64,000 bases of DNA from Tricholomella constricta. Its lineage: Eukaryota > Basidiomycota > Agaricomycetes > Agaricales > Lyophyllaceae. This document shows positions 25,310-36,260 of the stretch, one piece after another (the first letter of the stretch is position 1; the number at the start of each line of letters is the position of its first letter). The stretch spans positions 186,001 to 250,000 of the forward strand of contig JAACJP010000030.1 of the NCBI GenBank assembly GCA_013368375.1, read 5' to 3'. The notes beneath the pieces are model-generated. The model was given only the letters and a program-made list of their open reading frames with translations, ran no database searches and was not told the origin of the DNA. Made by a program: the position numbers and the translations under genes.

Positions 25310-25992
25310 TCAAGCGCAGATATCTCGATGCCATTTGAACCGACGTTTCGGATGTTTGACCCAGTCGAGCTCCATGTCTGCCTCTTCCGTCGTGTTCGAT
25401 TTGAATCCTGACAACTTTCATGTCAATACCAGGCCACGAGCGACAAGGGGAAGTACCGACCATTGTTGGCCCACTCAATCCTGACGGTGTGATTGCCCGG
25501 AGGCACGACGATCCAAGCTGAGCTGAATTTCTTGGCGAGGCACTCATTCACTGATTCTCCACAACTATCCGTCGAGTTGCGCACGATAGGCGTTGTCAAT
25601 GTTCGCAGAGCGTCATCCACATAGATTCCCATGCGCAGGTCTCTGTTGTCGATAGCCACGATGGCCAGTCGGTGCGCCTTCGGGTTATTGAGGTTGTACT
25701 CGATAGGAACAGGACGCACGCCGTCTGCGCCCGGAGTTAAAGCCATGATCTGGTATCCGTGAAGCTGCGTCGTGGGAGTGGGGCACTCGATACCTTCGGT
25801 GACTGGGGGGCGGCGAGGGACGGCGATGACTTGGAGGCGAGGGACGGCCGTGCTCCAGAACATGGATATAGTACCTGATTCGTGAAAAAATGAGCTGAGA
25901 AGGCTGGCCGGTGTATCGATCATAATGAGCGCCTTACGAAGTAACCCGAAGAGCAAAACTGCCAGTGATAATAAGGAAACGGCATAGTCCAT
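25310..25992 (-). CDS. Hypothetical protein with N-terminal membrane anchor
   Basis: I do not recognise a family. The chosen ATG at 25992 gives MDYAVSLLSLAVLLFGLLRK, a hydrophobic N-terminus that fits a signal anchor. The ATG at 26109 in the same frame would add 39 polar residues. After a Pro/Arg-rich segment (VPRRPPVTEG) comes a compact stretch with alternating hydrophobics (HRLAIVAIDNRDLRMGIYVD and VVPPGNHTVRIEWANNG) resembling a beta-sandwich. Four cysteines (IECP, STDSC, NECL and the C-terminal DIC) could pair in the secretory pathway. A 50-53 nt intron near 25440-25490 probably follows ANNG; reading across it gives an acidic-then-basic tail ending at 25310, but other junctions would end elsewhere. 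Its promoter side lies within 130 bases of the Ppo-like gene's 3' end, in the same orientation. Confidence 0.55.
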
Positions 25993-26117
25993 GTTTCTTC
26001 TATCCTTCTCCGTCTCCTTACCTAAACGCACAGTCCAATTCTTCTTTCGTGGCTTCGAAGGAGAGCTAATGATATGAAAATTCAGATGAATCGCACCAAG
26101 GACACACAACCTGGAGC

Positions 26118-29100
26118 TTACTCCGAAGTCCCGTCATCATCATCATACTGCAGAGGAAGAAGAGGACACGTCAGTCACGCATTGGGCTGCTCGGATAGTT
26201 GGCTTACAATCAGAGAAAGCGACCGCGGGACATGCGACATCTCCCCACTGGACTCCAAGAAAACCCTAGGGTCTGTCTATTGATGCAATATAGTCGTGTC
26301 AGAAAGTAGAATTGCGACGATGCGAGGTGAGTCACGTACTCTGACAGGTGCAGGATGGCAGAAAATATGCTCAAGTCGACCAGCCCTTCCATCACGACGC
26401 AGATTCTTCAAACGGAAAATGGCTTTGAAGAGCTAAGGGCAAACATGAGGTGACGAAGCTGTAAAGCTGTGAGCCTTGTGGACGAATTACCTCAGGCATG
26501 GTCTGTAAGGGGCCAAGGTCAGAAGGGTGAAGGATAGAGTTCTCGAACAATTATCATGCCTGGTCAACGAAACTGATGCCTGGGCACTTGTGTAACCCCA
26601 TCCCCTGAATCGATGGTGTTTTGCGGTCAGGATCGATCTTTAAAGGTTGTGGGAAGTCGCGAGCCTAAATCACCACCTTAATTAGCTTGATGCGTGCACA
26701 ACAGCGGATCTACGCACGTCTTTGTGTGCTTTGCTGAAGTCTGCGAAAATACGTTCCCCTTTGTGAACAGAGATGGATGGCAGACCGTGTCCTGGGTCGA
26801 TGGCATCGTCCTTTTCAACGTCGCGCCATAACCCGAGGGGCTGTCCAAGGCCTACCAACGATACCCGCATAAGCTTTCAGGCTAAAAGGATGACGATTAG
26901 ATAACTTACGTTGCGCTTCACGAATATATCCCATGATCTTCTGATTGGCACCTTCCTTGCGTGCCTCCGCCGGAGACAATTTTGAGAGACGAACGATCTC
27001 TTCCCGCTCGCCGATGTGACGATCATCGAGATAGAAGTCCACTGCTTGGGCGCAAGCTACAAGTGTAGATAGAGGTCAAGTGACGCCTTATAGTAACCAG
27101 GTGTAACATACTCTGCGCGTAATTGACCGATATAACAACAGCTAAGCCAAGGATGTTGGCGATGACTCTGCGTTCCTCGAGGAGCTCTTCACGCAGAACG
27201 ATTCCATTGGAGGGATGGCCCGGACTACGCACGAGGTTATCAAGATGTTCCTTCGTCAGCTGTTTAAGATGTTCTTCTTCCGTCAGTTTTCCAAGACGGA
27301 AAGCTCGAGTGCGATTGGATTTGACGAGTCTATCCAAGAAGGTCAAGGCAGAGTGCTGAGGTAAGGCTTTTCCAGCTTCCGACATCTCGGAAAAAATGCG
27401 ATGTAAGTATTCAGAGAAATACTTCGAGTAGTCTTTGCCGGTCTGAAGGGCATGATGCAATGGGCCCAGGTCAGAGTTGGCTTGTGTTTCGGGAATGGGC
27501 AGCACCCTTTTGATCGCTTCGCTCAAGTCTGCAGCACTTTCGAGCGCACGAGCACGGATGGCCCACCCATGCTCAGGATCGACGTTGCGGAAGATGAACC
27601 TAAGATCTCGTTCAGGACAGATAGGGAAATTATCATAAAGTATTTACGCGTAGAGTGCGGCGAATTCTTCATATCTCGAGGCGACGACCTTTTCTTCCAA
27701 GGAAAGGCCGCACTGTCGTATTGGGTTAGAAGGCTACTTTTGTTTTGACAAAACACTTACAAGCGTCTGGCAGACCCAGCGAGTACACGTAGCGTTAATC
27801 ACATCCCGTACGATATCGACAGATATGTGGCCATTGTTTTTCCTGAGGGACGTAAGGATATTGCCGTACTATCTAGGAATGGTATAGACGCACTTCGAAT
27901 GGTCTCTAATAAGGGTGTTTGCCGTCTTTCCAAAGTATTCACCGTACCGACTCAGTGCCCCTTTGTCCGGAATAAGTGCAAAAAGGGTCTGAATTTCAAA
28001 GAGAAACCATCAGCAAGACAGCTCAATATAATGACATTGCATTTACCATGATGAGATCTCGGTCATGGCTGAATCCGAAGCGGAAGTCAATTTGGAGGCT
28101 GAGCAAACGAAGAGGAACAATACAGACAGTTGTAGTTGCTCGTTGTCGAAGCCAAGGACAAACCTAACAATCGTCAGTATATCACTTATGTGACTGAGCG
28201 GAAACTAACCCGTATCCGTTAGATAAGGCTTCGAAACTCTTCGCATACATGGTGGGATATGTTTCGGGGTCGTTGAAAACGTGACTGATCGCTTGTCGAG
28301 TTTCCAATACCTGAACTTTGTGGACCTTAGGCCGGTCAAATGTCATGTCAGGTTGGCTGCCAAGTATATGCTTAGAAGTAGCGGGACATGTGAAGGGAAA
28401 GAGGCTGTAGACGTTGTCATACGGATAGTTCCGCGGGAGGTGGCGTTCCAAGACTTCTCTTATGTTAGCAGGCTGAGCAAGGAATTAGAGCGATGGCTCA
28501 CGGGTAGGCAACCAGGTGTTGTTTGCACCATTTTTAGGTGCGGTAGTGCAGTGCTTGTAGCCCCAGTGAGTCAGTGTGCTCGCTAAACAACACCTTTTTG
28601 ATTAGCATAAATGAGGTTGTAAACATTGATGTCTTCACTCACGCTTGAGGTCCGTCGTAAACTGAGAATCGCTGCGGATTGAGGTTACCTTTTTGAACGT
28701 GCATGTAAATGTGATTTGAAGTGAGAAATAACATGGAAGCATACCAGATCCACAAGAAGAGCGTAAGTCTGCAATGACATGGCACGTATGGGTCGAACAG
28801 TTTTCAATTTTATATCGTGAGCAGAGGGTAACTTACCAAAGTATAGCCTAAAGACAGGCCTGATGTCGAAATAGTGGCCTCAGCTTGCAGCCCGGGCTAA
28901 AAAGACGTTAGCAATAGCAGGCAGTTGAATTATTGACTGACGTAGAGCTCCAATGAGTCTATAGACCCATACAACTGTTCAGCTGCTTTCGCGACTTCGA
29001 TGTCAGGATTCCACTCCTTAAAGCTCTTGAATTCTAGAGAATACCGTGGGCAAGGAGTAAGAAAGGTCATCAAGAGAGCTCTTACGCTTCAGGCCTAAAG

Positions 29101-31041
29101 ACTTTCTGAACTCGTTCAACGAACCCACTTTCCAGTTTCTGGCCCGTTGGATTGTAAGAATATCAATCGGACGGAAACAGGGAGCGATTCCCGGCGCACA
29201 AGCTGCACCTGCAGCATCGTCGGTAGCGTCCTGAAGGACACGGGCGAGGTCCTCATCCTTGAACCGGAGATCCAAGCCCCGTCGAAGACTTCACGAGCAA
29301 GTGAGGATAAGAGCGATATATTGATATGTGATAATTACCCAGCGACATTCCATTGCCTTCTGTTCGGGTTTTTCTTCATGGTGGAGTCGCGAATCACACC
29401 TTGGAAGGTATCAAGGGACATCTGCAAGTGCAGACATGAGTCAAGGGATGTAGAGAAGGAACAAGGAATCTCACATCATGAAAAGCACCAGAGACACCAT
29501 GTACTTCAGAAAGGGAATTCAAGGTCTGTTGAAAAGAATCAATATCTCTTTTCGATGCCATCGAAGACCAATTCTGCGCCTATGTTGAGCGAAGGAATAG
29601 TTAGAGCTTGAGGAGACGAACTGAATATAGGAGACTGAACTCCACGGTGGAGTCATGCCCTTTGTTTCCGAATTGCTTGAGATCCTTAAAATCAAATTAA
29701 CAGAGGCCGAGTCGACTCGCCGCGCGACCCAACTCACAGTCATGATATCGAGTTTCGAACCAGGCCTAACGCCTGAAATTCCAGCAAGGACTTTCAAGAA
29801 GTCTTCTACGATAACATTCTTGAATTGTACGCAGTTGATGGCTCGAGCGATCTTGAATATTTCGTCGTCTTGTGCAAGGAGACGAGCGCTGATGGTACTG
29901 TCAGCGCAGCTTTGCGTCGAAGGTTCGTCCCATCTCTTTCCCTCGTTATTAAGGAGAAGGTGGCGTGCAATGTACTGATGATGGAGTTCGTAGATTAGAC
30001 AAGTGTGATCATACGCGGCGACGAGGACAATGGCGTACATTATGGTTCCTGTTCCAGAGAACGAGGAGTGCCGAGACCGCAGATGGAAGGAATGTTGCGC
30101 GATCATCATAGAAGCAATCGGGCGAAAGCATACCCCTTCCGTCCTTAGCGCGGATCAGGTCGGACTCCATGTCGTTGACGCCGTAGAGAGGGGAAAGGTC
30201 AAGGGTAGGGGAGGTCTCGTTGTATTCAGGCTTCTTTTCGTTGACGCGGACGAGGCAAAGCTGGAGAAGATCGGTTGAGCAGGGGAAGAACTCCAAGTGG
30301 CTAGATGATGTACCGAAATGACGGTCGCGAAGGCAATACAAAGGGCGTTGATTCCATTGGGATGCTCGCTGAACTGAGAAGTTCGTAGGAGATGGTCGAA
30401 AACGCGCTCGGCATCGGGAAACTTTGTTGCAGGCGTCTCCGACCTACGTGCGAATGGGTATTGCTCCCCAGGGTATTGTGTTCGGTCACCCAGGAAAAAC
30501 GTGGGTCGAGTGCGTTGGGTGTTATGCACTACAGAGCAGCATAAGTTGACCTTATTCTTTGTCGTGTTTCAAGATTAAGTAAGAGCTTACAGAGTGCAAC
30601 AGCGGCTTTATTGAGTTTCGTTCGATCTTTGTCAGAGGGATTGGACTCAGCCATATATTTCATTCCATCTTGAAACTGAACAAGGGGTTGGAAAAATTGT
30701 TTATGTGAGATAAAATTAACATACTATATTCAGCCTGTCGTCAGTTTCGGTCGGTGAGCCAAATAGACCAGTGCCAAGGGATGTGAACGATTTCTGGATA
30801 TTTACATGATTATTTTTGGGGAGAGTGAATAGTCCAACTTAGCACGAACCACGATCTTTGGGGATACCGGGGAGACATTGGGTCCTTTGTCGACTGGTTT
30901 TTCCCCAAACCAGTTCGTAAAATAGGGAAGGACGCTGAAAATGAAGTAGTTTGGAGGCGTGGAGGGTGGAGGTTGGTTCGTAGCATCGTTGTCTTCATCA
31001 CTTTCGCGAGGTAATTGAGAATGAGGTAATTGAGAAGACAT
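26118..31041 (-). CDS. Ppo/linoleate diol synthase-like fatty acid oxygenase with atypical peroxidase domain
   Basis: Family members fuse an animal-heme-peroxidase (dioxygenase) domain to a P450 (hydroperoxide isomerase) domain and make oxylipins from linoleate. The start ATG at 31041 gives MSSQLPHSQLPRESDEDN. Family signatures in order: TFFLGDRTQYPGEQYPF, FPDAERVFDHLL, HPNGINALCIAFATVIS, LDLSPLYGVNDMESDLIRAK, LLVLWNRNHNYIARHLL, RLLAQDDEIFKIARAINC, VEFSLLYS, ARNWKVGSLNEFRKSLGLK, then the P450 part with SVHKGERIFADFSKAHKD, the heme-Cys motif GLHKCPG at about 26575 and FKAIFRLKNLRRDGRAGRLE. The last residues are YDDDDGTSE, with the stop at 26118-26120. As I splice it, the distal-His position reads ISLCLVR and the YRWH proximal-His motif reads YSNW or YSAQNW, so the dioxygenase site looks degenerate while the P450 cysteine is kept. 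About 20 introns. Confidence 0.8.
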
Positions 31042-31839
31042 TGTCAGGATGGCTGCGAGACGAGGTTGGTATTTGAGATTTGAAAAGCTCGCCAGTGCTA
31101 TAAAAGAGCCCGAGTGAGATGGCGATGCATATGGACACCACGCCTTCAAGACGAATCAAGCGCCGACAATGCAAATGGCCAGCAGTGACGCAATGAGTGG
31201 CATGTCAGACATGGCCATAATACTGGTTCCATTCATTCCTTGGTGTATGCGCGAAAGAAGCGAAGTTGAAACAGCCAGGGAAAGTGCAGGTTGAAGTGAT
31301 TCGTCGGCGCGCCAGTTGTGATTCCAAAGACCCGGATCAAGTACTACTGAAGATGTGAGTTGGCATCTTATTCCTTTTTTGGACCGCTGCGTTCAAGTCA
31401 TCCATCTGTCCATCTATCCATCTGCATTGGAAATCGAGCACGATGTCTGACGTCGAATTGCGCTAGTAAGTAGGGTCAAAAGTGCGAGAAATCACATCAA
31501 GACACAACTTAACGTCACTGCCAGTGTCATGAGTGATCAGATCACGTTCGGCAGCCTTCAAGATGCGTATATTTTGAACATGCACAAAAAGCAAGGTGAA
31601 GGACGAAGTAGGAGCACCAGCAAAAGCGCCAGGTACGACGTATGTACGAGAGTTGAATCCATAATACGGTTACTAACATACTCGAACCTGTCACGGTACC
31701 GGGTATCATCAGTGGCGCGCGTCTCGCGCGTCTTCTCGAAGAAGGCTGCCCTTGAATTTCCTCACAAGGATTTTTTTTCTTGTGTCGTTGTTCATTTGCC
31801 ATTGATTTCTTACCTTACATCGACAGTCATGTGTGAGTT
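31042..31839. other. Region upstream of the Ppo-like gene
   Basis: Contains the probable Ppo-like promoter and, at 31306-31400, a copy of a dispersed repeat also seen at 42279-42372. A 169-codon frame at 31529-32038 (+) runs into the TIR element and does not look protein-like. Confidence 0.45.
31306..31400. repeat. Dispersed repeat fragment (copy also at 42279)
   Basis: The sequence beginning GGCGCGCCAGTTGTGATTCC and running through CCCGGATCAAGT to a GGACCGCTGCG segment is nearly identical to 42279-42372, 11 kb away and in the same orientation. At 42279 it leads straight into one of the 41.6-42.8 kb repeats, so it is probably part of that family. Confidence 0.75.
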
Positions 31840-33458
31840 CATCAGGAAAATTACACATGTCCTTTTAAGGTCTTTCGCACCTTTTGTAAGTGACGAAAGA
31901 ACCAAAAGTGCTGAAAGGAGCGACACTTATATAAGAAGGTCCCACATTCTTACAGAAGGTACTTTCACTTTTATAAGTGGCGAAAGACGCCAGAAAGACA
32001 CCAAAAGGACCTGTGTAAGGTCTGTAAAAGTGACTTGAAAGTATCAGATACGAGGATCGCACAATTTGGGTTTGAATAGGGTATATTTGGATTGTATTGT
32101 ACATGGTTCATTATTAAATAGAAAGAACTACATGTTAGTTCAGTTTTCCTAATGCAATCTCTTTGCCATCCGCCATTGGGGCTCCTTCTTGCTCACCCAC
32201 CCTCGCCCTCTCCCCGCACCCGCGCCTGCAAGGCCTCGTGGCACAAGAACCTACACGTGCCCCAGGCACTCGCGGAGATCCCAGCGTGGGGCAGAGGATC
32301 CTGCAGAGGCAGCCTTTGACTGGGCTCGGGAACGTGAGGGTGCGTTGGGCACAGACGAGGGCGAGGGGGTCGAGCCGTGGGTTGGTTTGCGTTAGTGGTC
32401 GTGCAGGTGGTGAATTGTCGCCTTGGGGGGTTGGTGGTGCTGAGGGTTGTGGTGGGGGAGCTCGGATGGCCGGGGAAGGAGAGGGAAGGGGGGATGAGGA
32501 GGGGAGCCCGTTCAACAGAGCGGGGCCGTCCTTCCGCGGACACTCTGCGTCCACGTCAGTTTCGGCGAAGCATCGTGTGAAGTTGCTGGAGAAGAGGGTA
32601 TTGCCGATCACGAAGATGGGGACGTGGACGGCGGCTTTGGCGGCGCGGAGGCCCTTAGATAAATGAAGTAGGTCAGCGCGGGTAAGGGAGAAGCCAAAAG
32701 AGGGCAGGAGACGCACGCTGTTCTGCCCACGCGTGCGGCTGTGGCAAGTGAGGATCTGGGCGCCGGCATGCTCGAGCATTTGTGCATGGGCGACGGTGCA
32801 CACCACCTCTTAGAAGACACAGAACATTGCAGTAATCACACACCTTTAGACAGTGTTCTAACTGAGGCCTTTTCTCAAAGTGGGACTCCAGGCCTGTAAA
32901 AGCCAATCAAGAAGGATGCAGTCAGTGGATACAGGGCAGTTTGGAGGTGCCGGAATAGGACAACGTGTTTGTGCCAACAAGAGGCGCCCACAGAACGGGC
33001 TATCTGAGGGCAAGACAGATCACAGGGAACATAAAGGCTGGAAAATCAGGCAGTGATGAGGTGCAGATAAGTACGGTCGACACTTGGTCGACACGAATGG
33101 GCGCTGAACGATTCAGGGATTCAAAGGGAAACTGCTGACGTGTCAGATTTGAAGCGGAGTTTGAATGAACTTGGTCTTTTTTGAACACGTCGATCTAAAT
33201 CCGCCGTGTCGACCAAAACTCAAAAACAACCTCAATACCAATGTACGTCTAACTGCGTGAATCTGTGGCCTTCAGAGAGTATACTGACTGAGTTTCTTGA
33301 AAATAAATTATTGCATTTTTGTGTAAGTGTTTTATGACTTGAAAGGTGATGTAAGTGACATAGAAGGGTTTTTGAAAAGGGTAAGTGTCAGAAAGTGAAA
33401 GGACAAGCGTCAAAAGGATAAGTGCTGTAAGTGAAAGTGCATGTAGTTTTCCTGATGT
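31840..33458. mobile_element. Non-autonomous TIR element, copy A, carrying a DUS gene fragment
   Basis: Starts with CATCAGGAAAATTACA and ends with the reverse complement of CATCAGGAAAACTACA, giving 16-base terminal inverted repeats with one mismatch. Subterminal zones on both sides are packed with short AAGTG/CACTT words. The interior holds a degenerate piece of a host tRNA-dihydrouridine synthase gene and no transposase. A 1.59 kb relative lies at 34061-35652 with matching ends and interior. I could not find a convincing target-site duplication, so the superfamily is open. Confidence 0.8.
32135..32806 (-). pseudogene. tRNA-dihydrouridine synthase (DUS1-like) fragment captured in element A
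   Basis: The antisense frame reads TVAHAQMLEHAGAQILTCHS then RTRGQN, matching the DUS segment that ends in the conserved HGRTR substrate-binding motif, with Gly changed to Ser here. A probable 63 nt intron (GT...TAAG) is still in place before GLRAAKAAVHVPIFVIGNTL, the next conserved DUS strand. Further on come PALLNGLP and PLALVCAQRT, equivalent to the family's C-terminal helices. There is no N-terminal FMN-binding barrel start and no catalytic Cys region, so this is not a working enzyme. Retained intron sequence implies capture at the DNA level rather than from mRNA. Confidence 0.75.
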
Positions 33459-34060
33459 ACAATTAGTCTCATACCAAGACCGTCCACGCGTGGACGCACA
33501 TGTGGGTGGCTTAGTTGAGCCTAATAGAGCTACAATCAGCCCGCGCTCTGAGATCTAGATGCCAGGACAGATTCAAAAGCAGCATAACTTGGGAAAGACG
33601 CACCTTTGAAGCCCCCGGCCTCATTCACCCAAGGAACATACTTCCTCGCTAATAAGTCGTCCAGAGTTTTTGCAGCATCAGAGCGCCTGCTTCAGGAAGC
33701 CTGTACCACCACGCAGAGGAGAAACACTTTCGACCTTCATAAATCCAAGTACAGGCGTGAATGAGACCATAAAATGTGCCCTCTACAGCACAACAACTTA
33801 GCGTCCTGACATTGAACGAGTCATTGGCCAGCCTACGCATGGAACATTCAAGCCGCCGGCATTGTGGAGTGGAATCGTCATGATCAGCCAAACTGATTGA
33901 TCCACGAGGCAAAGCACGGCGCGTGGCTGGGGGGAAGGTGCCTTGATAAACTTGGAGTACGCGTGCGGTCCGGGGTCCTGTATAAGATTGGGTTGTGATG
34001 GTTCCCTGGATGGAACCAGTACGCCATAAATTAGGCTTATGTTCGCAGTAGCTGAACCTT
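33459..34060. other. Spacer between the two TIR elements
   Basis: 600 bases with overlapping short antisense frames (33649-33912 and 33798-34079) that have no recognisable motifs. No gene supported. Confidence 0.45.
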
Positions 34061-35652
34061 CATCAGGAAAATTACACATGTCCTTTCATGCCCTTTTGCA
34101 CCTTTTGTAAGTGACATAAGAACCATAAGTGCTGGAAGGAGCGACACTTATAAAAGAAGGTCCCACATTCTTACAAAAGGTATTTTCACTTTTATAAGTG
34201 GCGGAAGATGCGTGAAAGACACCATAAGGACCTGTGTAAGGTCTAAAAAGGTGACCTGAAAGTATCGACTACGAAAATCGTTGGAATCACACAAATGGGG
34301 TTTGAATAGGGTATTATCACATTATATTGTACATAGTTAATTATTAGAAAGGACTACATATCGGTTCAGCTTTCCTCGATTCTCCGACCTCTTCGCCATC
34401 CGCCATTGGGGGTCCTTCCCGCTCGCCCGCGCCCGCAAGGCATCGCGGCGCAGATACACGCGCTCCAGGCGCTCGCCGAGATCCCAGTAATGGGCTGCGC
34501 GAGCGCGGGGCAGACAATCTTGAAGAGGTGGTCGTTGACTGCGCTCTGGAAGGTGCGTGTAGATGTGTTTAGCGCAGACAAGGGCGAGGTATTCGAGGGC
34601 AAGCAGGGGGTTGGTTTGCATTAGTGGTAGTGGGAGTGCGGGTGGCAGATTTTCGTCTTGGGGGGGTTGGTGGTGCTGAGAATGGTGGCGGGGGGGCTCG
34701 AATGGCCAAGGATGGAGAGGGAAGAATGGATGAGCAGGGGAGCCCGTTCAAATATTGCCATTCACGAAGACGGGGATGGGGATGGCGGCTTTGACAACAC
34801 AGATGCTGGCATAGGAGGCGAGGCCCTGTAGGTGGATGGTGTATGTCAGCGCGCGGGTGAGGGAGATACCAAGAGAGGGCAGGAAACGCACACTATCCTG
34901 CCACGCACACTATCCTGCCCGCGTGTGCGGCCGTGGCAGGTGAGGATCTGAGTGCCGGCACGCTCGAGCATCTGTGTGACGGTGCACTCCACTTTTAGGA
35001 AGACGCAGAACTTCGTGGTAATCACGCACCTTTAAACTGTGTTCTAACTTAGGCCTTCTTCAAAGTGGGACTCCAGGCCTTGTAGATGCTAGTCAACAAG
35101 AATTCAGTCGGTGAGTGACAGGCCGGAAATACAGAAAATGACAATGTGTTGTGCCAACAAAAGGCGCCCACAGACCGGGCTATCTGGGGGCAAGGCAGAT
35201 CACACTTGAGTACCACAAGGGCTGGAAAGTCATGCGATGGTGAGGGTGCAGATACAGTCAACACGATTTGGAGCTGAACGTCGATAGACGAGATTGAAAG
35301 GAAACTGCTGACGTGGCAGGATTGAAGCGGAGTTTGAATGAACTTAGTCAATTGTAAAACACGTCAGTTTGAAAACCGCTGTGTGGTCGAAAATTGAAGC
35401 TTGAAGACCGACCTAAATACCAGTGTATGTCTACCCGCGTGAATCTGTGGCCTTTGAAGAGGATCACGCTTGACTTTTTGGAAAAATTTATTAGTGCATT
35501 TCTATGAAAGTGTTCTCCCTTTTGATAATCACTTGAAAAGTGATGTAAGTGATGCAGAAGGGTTTTTGATAAGGGTAAGTGTCAGAAAGTGTAAGGACAA
35601 GCGTCAAAAAGGGTAAGCGCTGAAAGTGTAAGTGCTTGTAGTTTTCCTGATG
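34061..35652. mobile_element. Non-autonomous TIR element, copy B, carrying a DUS gene fragment
   Basis: Same 16-base terminal inverted repeats as copy A (CATCAGGAAAATTACA at 34061; its inverted partner ends at 35652), same AAGTG-rich subterminal zones, same direction. Long stretches align with copy A, but small indels are frequent, so the two copies are old or diverged before insertion. There is no transposase frame inside. Confidence 0.8.
34337..34990 (-). pseudogene. tRNA-dihydrouridine synthase (DUS1-like) fragment captured in element B
   Basis: Antisense translation in pieces gives TVTQMLERAGTQILTCHGRT with the HGRTR motif intact, then GLASYASICVVKAAIPIPVF followed by VNGNI, then PLLALEYLALVCA and, after a frame change, HLFKIVCPALAQ and DLGERLERVYLRRDALRAR. 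Each matches consecutive DUS1 segments, but frameshifts and a stop after VNGNI break the frame. Copy B keeps some family-like residues that copy A has lost and the reverse, so both derive from a better-preserved ancestor. Confidence 0.75.
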
Positions 35653-36260
35653 TTGGGAGTGGAAGGCGCTAGTCACTCGGCGTCCAGATCGCGTGGCCGA
35701 TTGGGGAAGAGACGGAGACGCCTCACTGGTACGGTCTGTCTATCATAAAATGAAAAGGGACAGGAGGGTGGGGAGTATAATGCGTGATGAATATACTTAT
35801 TGGTGCCGTGGCACACTTAGGACACAAGGGTCGCCCGACAGGCCCATATGCTCAGACCGTTCTGGTTACTATTCCGGGCCGGTCACTGACGAGTGCTGCT
35901 CTCTCTCTGCCACCTTGTTGTGTCGTGCAGCCGAACGGCTGGCACAGCTCTCCTCGCACACAGGCGCTAGTTTCATCGAGCTCATGCCCAAAGGTTCCCA
36001 TCTTGCCTGCATGCATCGATGGAATCCTATCTTCACATCCGGCGGAATTTGACGAGGTGGCCTGTGGATCGCGGCGCTAATTTTATGCATCCCCCAAGTC
36101 TTCACACTCTTACACGCCAGTACCATCCGTTGCGCAGCACCTGCTGGACGCCCAACACATGATTTTCATCTGCACGTCTGGTGCGTATAACAGACGCTAG
36201 AAGGCTTCTTCTCTTAAGAAAGATATCTTGTTCGTGCACATCAAACAGATTCTCACAACC
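35653..36260. other. Upstream region of the DUF2235 gene
   Basis: 600 bases with open frames on + at 35693-36052 and 35784-36080 that overlap each other and show no domain. Likely the promoter and 5' UTR of the gene starting at 36261. Confidence 0.45.

Noticed and set aside
32163..32666. Plus-strand Gly/Arg-rich frame in TIR element A as a transposon protein
   Set aside because: It is the reverse strand of the captured DUS fragment, which has recognisable motifs; the plus frame has none.
31840..35652. Reading the two 1.6 kb copies as LTRs of one retrotransposon
   Set aside because: Each copy has its own inverted ends and an internal gene fragment, and the 0.6 kb between them holds no gag/pol, so two separate TIR elements fit better.
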